A stretch of 39,525 nt of DNA from Sphingobacterium sp. (GCA_031277685.1 JAITLV010000170.1:1-39525); one strand, 5' to 3'. Numbered from the stretch's first letter, positions 25,626 to 33,119 are shown. Notes: generated by a model from the letters alone, not told the origin. A program made the numbers and translations.

Positions 25626-25645
25626 GACTATCTGCCTTAACCATC

Positions 25646-26101
25646 ATGGAATACAACTGGAAACTTAAGACGTTTAATGAGCTTACAAATCGCGAATTGT
25701 ACCATATTTTAAAATTACGGACAGAGGTTTTTGTATTGGAGCAAGAATGTTTATATCCGGAGTTGGATGATAAAGATTATGATTGTCTACACCTTTGGGC
25801 CGAACAGGATGGCAAAATCATTGCTTACACACGTTTAGTTCCAGCAGGATTATCCTACCCACAACCTTCCATCGGTCGTGTTATTGTTGTGAAAGAGGCC
25901 CGCGGAACAGGTCTAAGTCAACAATTGATGCTTAAATCTATTGAAGCGACTTTAGATGCTTTTGGCTCTCAGGACATTCAAATTGGTGCCCAATTTCACT
26001 TAAAGTCATTTTATGAGAAACTTGGTTTTGAACAAAACTCAGAGCCCTATCCGGATTATGGAATTCTTCACATAGATATGACCAAATCTGTTATTAAATA
26101 G
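25646..26101 (+). CDS. elaA: ElaA-family GNAT acetyltransferase
   Basis: The product (151 residues) matches ElaA. It opens with WKLKTFNELTNRELYHILKLR and the signature RTEVFVLEQECLYPELDDKD, followed by HLWAEQDGKIIAYTRLVPAG. The acetyl-CoA loop region is IGRVIVVKEARGTGLSQQLM, and FYEKLGFEQNSEPYPDYGILH forms the conserved C-terminus. The enzyme's substrate is unknown. It is probably cytoplasmic. DUF423 follows 8 bp downstream, so the two are likely co-transcribed. Confidence 0.93.
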   Translation: MEYNWKLKTFNELTNRELYHILKLRTEVFVLEQECLYPELDDKDYDCLHLWAEQDGKIIAYTRLVPAGLSYPQPSIGRVIVVKEARGTGLSQQLMLKSIEATLDAFGSQDIQIGAQFHLKSFYEKLGFEQNSEPYPDYGILHIDMTKSVIK

Positions 26102-26109
26102 ACTTCATC

Positions 26110-26484
26110 ATGAATAACATTGTCATCATTACTGCCGCATTATTGGGTGCTTTGGCCATTATACTTGGCGCATTCGGAGCTCACGCATTCAAAAAAATAC
26201 TCTCCGCCGAAAAGCTAGAATCTTTTGAAGTGGGGGTTCGGTATCAAATGTATGCAGCAATTACCTTACTAATTCTCGGGTTAAACTTCTCTTTTGAATA
26301 TCAATCCGAAAGAGTTGCCTATTACCTAATAACCCTGGGTACCTTATTGTTTTCAGTTAGCATTTATTTTCTTTCTTTTGCAACGTATTGGAAAAAAAAT
26401 CTAAAATTTCTTGGGCCAATCACACCATTGGGAGGATTACTCATGATCCTAGGCTGGATTGCAATTATCGTTCGTTTTTTATAA
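26110..26484 (+). CDS. DUF423 membrane protein (YgdD-like)
   Basis: The 124-residue product has four hydrophobic helices and the DUF423 signature near the N-terminus (ALAIILGAFGAHAFKKIL), followed by SFEVGVRYQMYAAITLL with the conserved RYQMYHA-like motif, here RYQMYAA. The family is widespread and uncharacterised. It follows elaA by 8 bp. Its stop codon (26482-26484) overlaps the promoter of the fluoride-responsive unit downstream. Confidence 0.9.
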   Translation: MNNIVIITAALLGALAIILGAFGAHAFKKILSAEKLESFEVGVRYQMYAAITLLILGLNFSFEYQSERVAYYLITLGTLLFSVSIYFLSFATYWKKNLKFLGPITPLGGLLMILGWIAIIVRFL

Positions 26485-26489
26485 CTTTG
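26459..26489 (+). promoter_or_regulatory. Promoter of the fluoride riboswitch transcript
   Basis: TTG (26459-26461) is followed after 20 bp by TAACTTTG (26482-26489), a full match to the Bacteroidota consensus. The -7 element overlaps the DUF423 stop codon. The transcript would start around 26493-26496, just before the aptamer. Confidence 0.75.
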
Positions 26490-26499
26490 TATAACATAT

Positions 26500-26547
26500 G
26501 GCAATGATGTCTGCCCAGAACCGCCCTAATAAGCTGATGACGTCTAC
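26500..26547 (+). promoter_or_regulatory. Fluoride (crcB-type) riboswitch aptamer
   Basis: The sequence reads GGCAATGATGTCTGCC, then AGAACCGCC, then GCTGATGACGTCTAC, which carries the conserved blocks of the fluoride riboswitch in the right order. GATGTC (26506-26511) pairs with GACGTC (26539-26544) with one G-U wobble, GGC (26500-26502) can pair with GCC (26513-26515), and the AACCGCC and GCTGATG blocks are present. It sits in the leader of a transporter gene with fluoride-clade motifs, as in other bacteria. Aptamers of this class bind fluoride through magnesium ions and usually switch export genes on. Confidence 0.92.
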
Positions 26548-26588
26548 TTTTTAGTATAAAAACAACAAATTTTATATAAAATGTAGAC
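26542..26588 (+). promoter_or_regulatory. Putative expression platform of the fluoride riboswitch
   Basis: GTCTAC (26542-26547), the 3' edge of the aptamer, is complementary to GTAGAC (26583-26588), 2 nt before the start codon at 26591. Beyond one mismatch a further 5 bp can form (TTTTA with TAAAA). The first three bases, GTC, are also part of the ligand-stabilised stem, so the two structures exclude each other. This suggests that the unbound RNA hides the start region and fluoride frees it. Confidence 0.6.
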
Positions 26589-26590
26589 TT

Positions 26591-27838
26591 ATGGCTATTA
26601 AAATTTCAAATCAACCAGCTCAAAACAACCGCTATTTTCTATCCAAATGGTTTATCACTTGCTGTACAATAGGCTTTAGTGTTGGATCAGTCTGTGCATT
26701 CTTTCTTTTTTCGTTGAATTGGGTTACCCAATATCGAGACAACCATTCCTGGATCATCTATGGGTTACCTTTTGCAGGCTTGATCATTGCACTATCCTAC
26801 CAGCGATGGGGCAATCCCTCCAGTAAAGGAAACAATCTCCTCATCGAAGAATATCTTCATCCACAACGTAGAATACCTCTTGTTATGGCTCCACTTGTTC
26901 TATTCGGAACCCTGCTCACCCATTTATTTGGTGGATCAGCCGGACGGGAAGGAACAGCGGTTCAAATTGGAGGGGCAATAGCTGATCAGCTCAACCGTTG
27001 GTTTAATTTTGGTAAAACTGAACGACGGATCTTACTATCTATTGGTATCACAGCAGGTTTTGCGGCCATTTTTGGAACACCGCTTGCCGGTACTGTTTTT
27101 GGTCTTGAAGTCTTGCTTATTGGTAAAAAAAGATATTTTGGAATACTCCCCTGCCTTTTCACGGCCTATATTGCTAATTTTAGCTGCCAATTATGGGATA
27201 TACCGCACACACATTATCCCATACATGAACTGATTCCACCCTTATCTTTAAACAATATTGGTTTCAGCCTGATTGCCGGAGTTTTATTCGGTTTAACAGC
27301 ATGGCTGTTTACCTTCACTGGTGACTTCTTCAGTATTCAATTCAAAAAAATCAAATCCCCTCTTCTCAGACCTGTTATTGGCGGGATCATCATCGTTGTT
27401 ACTGTAGTATTATTAAAAAGTACAAAATACATAGGTTTGGGGATTCCAATGATTCAAGAAGCATTCAACAATCCGTCGGATTATTATGATTTCCTCATCA
27501 AATTGGTACTGACTACATTTACCCTTTCCGCTGGGTTTAAAGGCGGAGAAGTAACGCCCTTATTTTTTATTGGAGCTACGCTTGGCAGTGCACTCAGTGT
27601 ATTTATACCTTTACCAATTGGTCTATTGGCTGCAATGGGATTTGTAGCCGTATTCTCTGGTGCGACAAATACCCCCTTGGCCTGTATTGTCATGGGATAT
27701 GAGCTTTTTGGCCTCCAGCCTGTTATTTTTATTGCGATTGCCTGTCTGGTCGCGTTTGTATTTTCCGGCAGAAAAGGTATCTATGTCGCACAGAAAGGGG
27801 GAATTAAAGAAAAACTATATCGAAGATTGAATTTGTAA
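26591..27838 (+). CDS. CLC-F-type fluoride/proton antiporter
   Basis: The product (415 residues) is a CLC-family membrane protein with about ten or more hydrophobic helices. It carries GREGT (118-122) in place of the GREGP of chloride CLCs, with the gating glutamate E120. GNNLL (80-84) replaces the chloride-binding GSGIP motif, and GFKGGEVTPLFFIGATLG occurs in the second half. These are the marks of the CLC-F (EriC-F) clade, which exports fluoride in exchange for protons. The fluoride riboswitch in the leader independently supports this. An ATG at 26581 is followed directly by a stop, so 26591 is the start. It has its own promoter and a terminator shared with mgtE. Confidence 0.93.
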   Translation: MAIKISNQPAQNNRYFLSKWFITCCTIGFSVGSVCAFFLFSLNWVTQYRDNHSWIIYGLPFAGLIIALSYQRWGNPSSKGNNLLIEEYLHPQRRIPLVMAPLVLFGTLLTHLFGGSAGREGTAVQIGGAIADQLNRWFNFGKTERRILLSIGITAGFAAIFGTPLAGTVFGLEVLLIGKKRYFGILPCLFTAYIANFSCQLWDIPHTHYPIHELIPPLSLNNIGFSLIAGVLFGLTAWLFTFTGDFFSIQFKKIKSPLLRPVIGGIIIVVTVVLLKSTKYIGLGIPMIQEAFNNPSDYYDFLIKLVLTTFTLSAGFKGGEVTPLFFIGATLGSALSVFIPLPIGLLAAMGFVAVFSGATNTPLACIVMGYELFGLQPVIFIAIACLVAFVFSGRKGIYVAQKGGIKEKLYRRLNL

Positions 27839-27852
27839 TTCAGTGCATAAAA

Positions 27853-27885
27853 AAAGCTTAAAACCATCATGAGGATTTAAGCTTT
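27853..27885. terminator. Bidirectional terminator between the CLC-F gene and mgtE
   Basis: AAAGCTTAAA (27853-27862) pairs with TTTAAGCTTT (27876-27885), and a partial inner stem extends it. T-rich sequence follows on the plus strand and a run of T on the minus strand, serving both convergent genes. Confidence 0.8.
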
Positions 27886-27909
27886 ATAGTTTTATTTTTT
27901 CGGAGGAGG

Positions 27910-29226
27910 TTATAACAATTTTCCCTGTAAAAAGAATGCTGCGACAGTAAAATAGATAATCAATCCGGAAACATCTACCAAAGTTGCTACGAAAGGCGCT
28001 GATGCTGTGGCGGGATCCAAACCAAATCGACGTAGAATAAATGGAATAAATGAACCGGACAATGTTCCCCAAAGCACAATAAACAACAGCGAGACCGCAA
28101 CAGTAAAACCTATCGCAATCCAATAGGGGCCGTAATCGTACAAACCCAGAAAATGCCAAGCCAATATCCTTAGAAACCCAATAGTACCTAATATGCCGCC
28201 CAAAATCAGTCCAGATGAAACTTCCCTTTTCATTACGTACCACCAGTCCTTCAACTTCAGCTCACCCAATGCCATTGCACGAATAATAAGAGATGCTGCC
28301 TGGGAACCCGAATTTCCACCACTGGAGATAATCAGCGGAACAAATAATGCCAATACAACTGCTTTTTCCAATTCTCCCTCAAAGAACCCCATAGCAGAGG
28401 CTGTGAGCATTTCACTAAAAAACAAGATAATAAGCCATCCGGCCCGTTTTTGGATTAACTGAAGTAATGGTGTCTTTGTATAAGCCAGATCCAATTCTTC
28501 CATCCCCCCAAACCGTTGAATATCCTCTGTATCACGATCTTCGATCCTGTCTAATACATCATCAAAGGTCACAATTCCAACCAATACACCGGCCTCTGTA
28601 ACGATAGGCAAGGCACTTCGGTCATATTTTTGAAAAATTTCGAAAGCTTCTTCCATTGGCGTTGAAGCTTTAATTGCTGCAAAATTGTGATCAATCAAAT
28701 CCGATATTTTTGCAGATCCGTCAGACAGCAATAACTGACCAATTTTCAAATCGTCTATCAGCACATTTTTCTCATCAACCACATAAATGAAATTGAGTGT
28801 CTCCGCTTTTCTTCCAAAGACTTTAATATGGCGAAAGACATCATCCACGGTATAATAAGGACGTACCTGAACATACATTGGTGTCATCAATCGCGCAATA
28901 CTATCCTCTTTGTAACCGATCAACTCCAAAGCCATCTGCTTTTCACGTTCATTCAGGAGATTGATCAAGTATTTGATCAGATCGTCAGGCAATTCAGAAA
29001 GCAATTCGTTTCGTGTGTCTGGTTTAAGATTATTCAGCAATTCGGACAATTCCTGTTCGGTCATTGATTTAATCAATGTATATTGAACATCAACTTCCAA
29101 AAAAGAAAAAATATCCAATCTATCCGTCAGCGGATAGTCCATAAAATGTTGATGTTGCTCACCTTTATTTAGCTGCGATATTTCTTCCGCAATATCGGCT
29201 GGGTGTAATGCTGAATTTTGTTCCAT
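27910..29226 (-). CDS. mgtE: Magnesium transporter MgtE
   Basis: The 438-residue product has the complete MgtE layout. An acidic N-domain of about 120 residues (PADIAEEISQL, LLNNLKPDTRNELLSELPDD) is followed by a CBS pair (MTPMYVQVRPYYTVDDV; FDDVLDRIEDRDTEDIQRFGG). Five membrane helices follow from about 265, including LIISSGGNSGSQAASLIIRA and FVATLVDVSGLIIYF, where D418 is the pore aspartate that binds magnesium. MgtE is a channel closed by Mg bound between its cytoplasmic domains. No M-box or mini-ykkC leader fits the short 5' region; two promoters lie upstream. Confidence 0.96.
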   Translation of the reverse strand: MEQNSALHPADIAEEISQLNKGEQHQHFMDYPLTDRLDIFSFLEVDVQYTLIKSMTEQELSELLNNLKPDTRNELLSELPDDLIKYLINLLNEREKQMALELIGYKEDSIARLMTPMYVQVRPYYTVDDVFRHIKVFGRKAETLNFIYVVDEKNVLIDDLKIGQLLLSDGSAKISDLIDHNFAAIKASTPMEEAFEIFQKYDRSALPIVTEAGVLVGIVTFDDVLDRIEDRDTEDIQRFGGMEELDLAYTKTPLLQLIQKRAGWLIILFFSEMLTASAMGFFEGELEKAVVLALFVPLIISSGGNSGSQAASLIIRAMALGELKLKDWWYVMKREVSSGLILGGILGTIGFLRILAWHFLGLYDYGPYWIAIGFTVAVSLLFIVLWGTLSGSFIPFILRRFGLDPATASAPFVATLVDVSGLIIYFTVAAFFLQGKLL

Positions 29227-29253
29227 TGGAAGAAAATTTTAATGGATTTAGCG

Positions 29254-29283
29254 CAAAAGTAGCTTATTTTGTATGATTTCCAA
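29254..29283 (-). promoter_or_regulatory. Proximal promoter of mgtE
   Basis: On the minus strand, TTG (29283-29281), a 19-bp spacer and TACTTTTG (29261-29254) fully match the consensus. The leader would be about 20-25 nt. Confidence 0.75.
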
Positions 29284-29290
29284 TTATCTA

Positions 29291-29320
29291 CAAAAGTATT
29301 TTTAAGTAGGAAAGACTCAA
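29291..29320 (-). promoter_or_regulatory. Distal promoter of mgtE
   Basis: A second TTG (29320-29318), again with a 19-bp spacer to TACTTTTG (29298-29291), lies 37 bp upstream of the first. The identical -7 octamer and spacing make chance unlikely. Confidence 0.65.
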
Positions 29321-29328
29321 TTGAATAT

Positions 29329-29351
29329 AAAAAGGGCTTATGACCGCTTTT
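29329..29351 (-). terminator. Possible terminator of pepE
   Basis: On the minus strand, AAAAGCGG can pair with CCCTTTTT over a 7-nt loop with one mismatch and a G-U pair, ending in a short U-run 45 nt after the pepE stop. It is weak but well placed between pepE and the mgtE promoters. Confidence 0.4.
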
Positions 29352-29395
29352 ATTTTATTATTAAGATACAAAAAGAGTCTAGATTTTACACAATC

Positions 29396-30106
29396 TTAAA
29401 AATTAATTAATCCAGGATCAAGTTCCGTAGCTTCCCTGTCCGGTTTGAATAAACGGGCAGTTAACGTTCCTTCAAGTTTTACGGCTCCCTGACTTACTTT
29501 CAACCAGCTACCTTCACGTAGTCCGATGACAGGCTGTGCATTAAACTGATGAAACTCTTGTATACGTGTTTCCCGGGTTTCTCCTTTATGTGTCGAATGC
29601 AAGTCGGGATCCAGATAATGCGGATTAATATTAAAAGGTAAAAATCCGAAAGTCTCGAAACTAGAGGGATAAACAATAGGCATATCATTTGTTGTACCAA
29701 TTGTCAATCCTGTCAGGTTGGATCCGGCTGAAGTACCTACATAAGGAACTCCTTTTCCTACCTGTACACGCATTTGATGCATAAGATCAAGATCATATAG
29801 TGTTTTCAATAACAAGAAAGTATTCCCACCACCAATAAAAATTGCCTTTGCTTCCTGGATCGCTTTTTTCTTATTCTGATACTCGTGCAATCCAGTGACT
29901 TTTATATTTCTATCACCGAGAGCATCCTGAACTTTGGCCGTATAGGCATCAAACGAAATTCCCGACGGTCTGGCATAAGGAACAAACAGCAGTTCATCAG
30001 TTGCTATAAAGTTCACAAACTCTTCTTTAATATATGCTAGAAATTCACTTCCATAAATGGTACTTGTACTTACCACCAATAAATTATAGTTCGGATTGAT
30101 TGACAT
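29396..30106 (-). CDS. pepE: Dipeptidase E (peptidase family S51)
   Basis: The product (236 residues) hydrolyses Asp-Xaa dipeptides. The probable catalytic triad is S126 in GTSAGSN, D141 in TTNDMP and H163 in NPHYLD, with the same spacing (15 and 22 residues) as Ser120-Asp135-His157 of the enterobacterial enzyme. AIFIGGGNTFLLL (88-100), the loop near the oxyanion site, is also intact. There is no signal peptide, so the enzyme is cytoplasmic. The gene lies downstream of the SPFH/ribbon-helix-helix pair, separated by a strong terminator. Confidence 0.95.
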   Translation of the reverse strand: MSINPNYNLLVVSTSTIYGSEFLAYIKEEFVNFIATDELLFVPYARPSGISFDAYTAKVQDALGDRNIKVTGLHEYQNKKKAIQEAKAIFIGGGNTFLLLKTLYDLDLMHQMRVQVGKGVPYVGTSAGSNLTGLTIGTTNDMPIVYPSSFETFGFLPFNINPHYLDPDLHSTHKGETRETRIQEFHQFNAQPVIGLREGSWLKVSQGAVKLEGTLTARLFKPDREATELDPGLINF

Positions 30107-30133
30107 CGCTTATTTCTTAAAATTATATCACAA

Positions 30134-30182
30134 AAAAATGTACCTTTTACTTCGTTTGCGACGAAGCCAAAGGTACATTTTT
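30134..30182. terminator. Terminator between the ribbon-helix-helix gene and pepE
   Basis: AAAATGTACCTTT (30135-30147) pairs with AAAGGTACATTTT (30169-30181). An inner stem CTTCGT/ACGAAG (30150-30155 with 30161-30166) extends it across a 2-nt asymmetric gap on each side. A-run and T-run ends make it work on both strands; here it ends the minus-strand transcript. Confidence 0.85.
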
Positions 30183-30195
30183 AGTTTCTGATTCC

Positions 30196-30372
30196 TTATT
30201 TTTTATCAGCAGACTTTTTCTCCGCACTCAATCTTTTATTTTCTTGCAGTGCTTTATGTAAAAGATATTCGATCTGCCCATTAACACTCCTAAACTCATC
30301 CGCAGCCCATTTCTCCAACGCTTTATACATCTGATCATCCAGCCGCAACATAAAGTTCTTCTTATCTGCCAT
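30196..30372 (-). CDS. Arc-type ribbon-helix-helix protein
   Basis: The 58-codon frame encodes MADKKNFMLRLDDQMYKALE, then KWAADEFRSVNGQIEYLLHK and a basic tail (ALQENKRLSAEKKSADKK). The strand NFMLRL, helix A (DDQMYKALEKWAADE), the turn SVNG and helix B (QIEYLLHKALQ) give the ribbon-helix-helix fold of Arc/MetJ-type DNA-binding proteins, which bind operators as dimers of dimers. It starts 10 bp after the SPFH gene, so they are co-transcribed. It may regulate its own operon; the operator is not evident. Confidence 0.88.
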   Translation of the reverse strand: MADKKNFMLRLDDQMYKALEKWAADEFRSVNGQIEYLLHKALQENKRLSAEKKSADKK

Positions 30373-30382
30373 TTTATTTAGT

Positions 30383-31246
30383 TTATTGATACAATGTACC
30401 AGTATTTACTATTGGGGTTGCCGCCTTTTCTCCACAAAGCACAACCATAAGATTGCTCACCATGGCAGCCTTTTTCTCGTTATCCAATTCAACAATATCC
30501 TTTTCGGACAGTTTTTTAAGTGCCATTTCAACCATTCCTACGGCACCATCCACAATCTTCGAACGCGCAGCAACAATGGCTGCAGCCTGTTGCCTTTGTA
30601 GCATTGCTCCGGCTATTTCGGATGCATAAGCCAAATGACTAATACGTGCTTCTTTGATAATGACTCCCGCAGGTGCTAGGCGATCAGCAAGTTCCTGCTC
30701 AAGAATATGATTCACTGTATCTCCGCCTTCACGCAACGTGATCTCCGCTCCTTCATCCTCGAGGTTGTCATAAGGAAAACTTCCTGCTAAATGCCGCACT
30801 GCAGCCTCGCTCTGAGTACGTACATAAGAAGTATAATTACTTACGTCATAAGCAGCTTTATATGTATCCCCTACTTGCCATACGATAACAGCACCGATCT
30901 CAATCGGATTCCCCATCTTGTCATTTACCTTCAATGTCTGTCCTTGCAGGTTGTCTGAACGTAAACTTATTTTTATGGTAGAATATAACGGATTGACAAA
31001 AAACAAACCGTTCTCTTTTACTGTCCCCACATACCGACCAAAGAAATTCAACACACGTGAATGATTCGGATTAATGATCATTAGACCTTTTAGGATAAAA
31101 AAGGTTCCGATCATTAAAATGACAGCAAGTACAACATAAAGTGAACTTTGCTCTACATTGGCAAATGAAAATATCGCGGCTATAAAAGAAACTACCGCAA
31201 TTAATAAGGCTAAATAGCCAGACATAGGTTTAATCAACTTTTCCAT
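30383..31246 (-). CDS. SPFH/Band 7 membrane protein
   Basis: The product (287 residues) has two N-terminal hydrophobic helices (about 10-30 and 35-57) and an SPFH domain. It opens with IINPNHSRVLNFFGRYVGTVKENGLFFVNP, matching the slipin/prohibitin core, and continues with ALVWQV-like AVIVWQVGDTYKAAYDV. A coiled-coil region follows (EIAGAMLQRQQAAAIVAARSKIVDGAVGMVE), then a short C-terminal end (EKDIVELDNEKKAAMVSNLMVVL). SPFH proteins oligomerise in membrane microdomains and often stabilise proteases or transporters. The only partner gene here is the ribbon-helix-helix gene 10 bp downstream; no NfeD homologue is present. Confidence 0.92.
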   Translation of the reverse strand: MEKLIKPMSGYLALLIAVVSFIAAIFSFANVEQSSLYVVLAVILMIGTFFILKGLMIINPNHSRVLNFFGRYVGTVKENGLFFVNPLYSTIKISLRSDNLQGQTLKVNDKMGNPIEIGAVIVWQVGDTYKAAYDVSNYTSYVRTQSEAAVRHLAGSFPYDNLEDEGAEITLREGGDTVNHILEQELADRLAPAGVIIKEARISHLAYASEIAGAMLQRQQAAAIVAARSKIVDGAVGMVEMALKKLSEKDIVELDNEKKAAMVSNLMVVLCGEKAATPIVNTGTLYQ

Positions 31247-31332
31247 AATTTATTAATATATATTTGATATCATTTTAATATCATAAATATAGCAAATAAT
31301 AATTCACATTTCAAAGCCAAAATTTAAATTAT

Positions 31333-31340
31333 TATTTTTG
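31333..31340 (+). promoter_or_regulatory. -7 promoter element of the mug-like gene
   Basis: TATTTTTG matches TAnnTTTG and ends 3 nt before the ATG at 31344, so the mRNA would be leaderless. No TTG is found at -33. Confidence 0.4.
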
Positions 31341-31343
31341 ATT

Positions 31344-31826
31344 ATGCTCAAAAAATCCTTTTTACCTCTTATAAATGGTAAGACCAAAACACTTATCCTC
31401 GGATCTTTGCCTGGTGATAGATCATTGGAGCAAAATGAATATTATGCGCACCCCCAAAATCGCTTTTGGAAAGTGATCAGACATTTATTGAATAGTCCCG
31501 ATGTGACAAACTATACTGACAAAATAAACCTACTACTTGACCATGGCATTGGTCTTTGGGATGTATGTGCTGAAGCAGCTCGCCCCGGCAGTATGGACTT
31601 AGCCATCAAAGATGAAAGTCCAAACCAAATTATGGCTCTCCTTCAGGAAAACCCAACTATCAAGCAAGTCGTTTTTAATGGACAAAAAGCCTATAATTTG
31701 TATTTAAAATATTTTGAGAAAAAAGAGGATATTATTTATGTATGTCTTCCCAGTACAAGCCCCGCCAACGCAAAAACGAACCTAGAAAAGCTTATTGAGC
31801 ATTGGCGTATGATTATAAGTGATTAA
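31344..31826 (+). CDS. DNA-deoxyinosine glycosylase / mismatch uracil-DNA glycosylase
   Basis: The 160-residue product belongs to the Mug/COG3663 branch of the uracil-DNA glycosylase superfamily. The first active-site motif is GSLPGDRSL (20-28), followed by YYAHPQNRFWKVI, and the second is LPSTSPANA (135-143), where the serine-rich LPSTSP loop contacts DNA. The GSLPGD form, lacking the catalytic Asn/Asp pattern of classical UDGs, matches proteins annotated as hypoxanthine (deoxyinosine) glycosylases of base-excision repair. The ATG at 31344 was preferred to a TTG two codons upstream that lies within the promoter. It is divergent from the SPFH gene. Confidence 0.85.
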   Translation: MLKKSFLPLINGKTKTLILGSLPGDRSLEQNEYYAHPQNRFWKVIRHLLNSPDVTNYTDKINLLLDHGIGLWDVCAEAARPGSMDLAIKDESPNQIMALLQENPTIKQVVFNGQKAYNLYLKYFEKKEDIIYVCLPSTSPANAKTNLEKLIEHWRMIISD

Positions 31827-31864
31827 ATTACATAAATAAGGTTCGTTAATTCAACCCTATTGCT

Positions 31865-31872
31865 TATTTTTG
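31865..31872 (+). promoter_or_regulatory. -7 promoter element of purM
   Basis: TATTTTTG matches TAnnTTTG and ends 7 nt before the purM ATG. No clear TTG lies at -33, and the site is only half supported. Confidence 0.45.
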
Positions 31873-31879
31873 CGCTAAG

Positions 31880-33058
31880 ATGTCAGATTTAAAATACAAT
31901 CAACGAGGTGTATCCGCTGGAAAAGAGGATGTGCACAATGCGATAAAAAATATCGACAAGGGTCTGTTTCCCAAAGCATTCTGTAAAATCATCCCCGATA
32001 TTTTGGGTGGTGATCAAGACTGGTGCAATATTATGCATGCTGATGGTGCTGGCACCAAATCTTCCTTGGCCTATGTCTATTGGAAAGAAACAGGAGATAT
32101 TTCGGTTTGGAAGGGTATTGCACAAGATGCAATCATTATGAATATCGATGATTTACTTTGTGTCGGAGCAATAGATAATATTCTACTCTCCTCTACAATT
32201 GGAAGAAATAAAAATCTTATTCCTGGGGAAGTCATCGCAGAAATCATCAATGGTACAGAAGAAATATTGTCTGAACTTCGTGATTTGGGTATTGGGATCT
32301 ATTCTACGGGTGGTGAAACTGCCGATGTTGGCGATCTTGTACGTACAATAATTGTCGATAGTACCGTCACCTGTCGCATGAAACGCGAAGATGTGATCTC
32401 AAATCACCGAATCAAAGGTGGCAATGTCATTGTCGGTCTGGCATCCAATGGTAAAGCTACGTATGAAAAAGCCTATAATGGCGGTATGGGTTCCAATGGA
32501 TTGACGTCAGCACGTCATGATGTATTTAACAAAAAAGTAGCGGAGAAATATCCAGAAGCTTACGATCCCGCTGTTCCCTATGAACTTGTTTTTGCAGGGA
32601 GCCAGGATTTAACCAATAACATCACCGTTGAAACTGGTGAAACTGTAACTGCTGGTCAACTCGTGCTTTCACCAACACGTACATACGCTCCGGTCATTAA
32701 AACTATATTGGACAAATATCGTTCTCAGATTGACGGAATGGTTCATTGTTCAGGTGGAGCGCAAACTAAGGTATTGCACTTTGTGGATAATGTCCATGTA
32801 ATTAAAGACAATCTTTTCCCAATTCCGCCACTCTTCGAATTGATCCAGAAAGAATCAAATACAGATTGGAAAGAAATGTATAAAGTATTCAATATGGGGC
32901 ACCGTATGGAATTGTATGTACCTGAAGCGATTGCATCGGACATCATTGCTATTTCAGAGTCATTTGGAATCCCGGCTCAAATTATTGGCCGTGTAGAAGA
33001 CGCGACTGTTAAAAAAGTAACTATTAAATCTCCTTTCGGAGAATTTATTTACGAATAA
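31880..33058 (+). CDS. purM: Phosphoribosylformylglycinamidine cyclo-ligase (AIR synthase)
   Basis: The 392-residue product closes the imidazole ring in purine synthesis, making AIR from FGAM with ATP. Signatures are RGVSAGKEDVHNAIKNI, MHADGAGTKSSLAY (52-65), GIAQDAIIMNIDDLLCVGA with the metal-binding acidic pair, and GIYSTGGETADVGDLVRT. The C-terminal domain ends FNMGHRMELYVPE, the conserved GHRME motif in place of the GIGM of enterobacterial PurM. At about 390 residues it is the long form usual in Bacteroidota. A hairpin terminator follows. No other purine gene is adjacent. Confidence 0.95.
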   Translation: MSDLKYNQRGVSAGKEDVHNAIKNIDKGLFPKAFCKIIPDILGGDQDWCNIMHADGAGTKSSLAYVYWKETGDISVWKGIAQDAIIMNIDDLLCVGAIDNILLSSTIGRNKNLIPGEVIAEIINGTEEILSELRDLGIGIYSTGGETADVGDLVRTIIVDSTVTCRMKREDVISNHRIKGGNVIVGLASNGKATYEKAYNGGMGSNGLTSARHDVFNKKVAEKYPEAYDPAVPYELVFAGSQDLTNNITVETGETVTAGQLVLSPTRTYAPVIKTILDKYRSQIDGMVHCSGGAQTKVLHFVDNVHVIKDNLFPIPPLFELIQKESNTDWKEMYKVFNMGHRMELYVPEAIASDIIAISESFGIPAQIIGRVEDATVKKVTIKSPFGEFIYE

Positions 33059-33064
33059 AATATA

Positions 33065-33104
33065 GATGTGCACCAATCGACATGTCATATGATTGGTGCA
33101 TCTA
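33065..33104 (+). terminator. Terminator of purM
   Basis: TGCACCAATC (33069-33078) pairs exactly with GATTGGTGCA (33091-33100), and TAGA/TCTA continues the stem past a 2-nt bulge. T-rich sequence follows just before the next gene. Confidence 0.7.
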
Positions 33105-33119
33105 TTTCTTTTGGTTTAA

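Noticed and set aside
29227..29395. Magnesium riboswitch before mgtE
   Set aside because: The promoters leave a leader of at most about 60 nt, and no M-box-like conserved blocks are visible.
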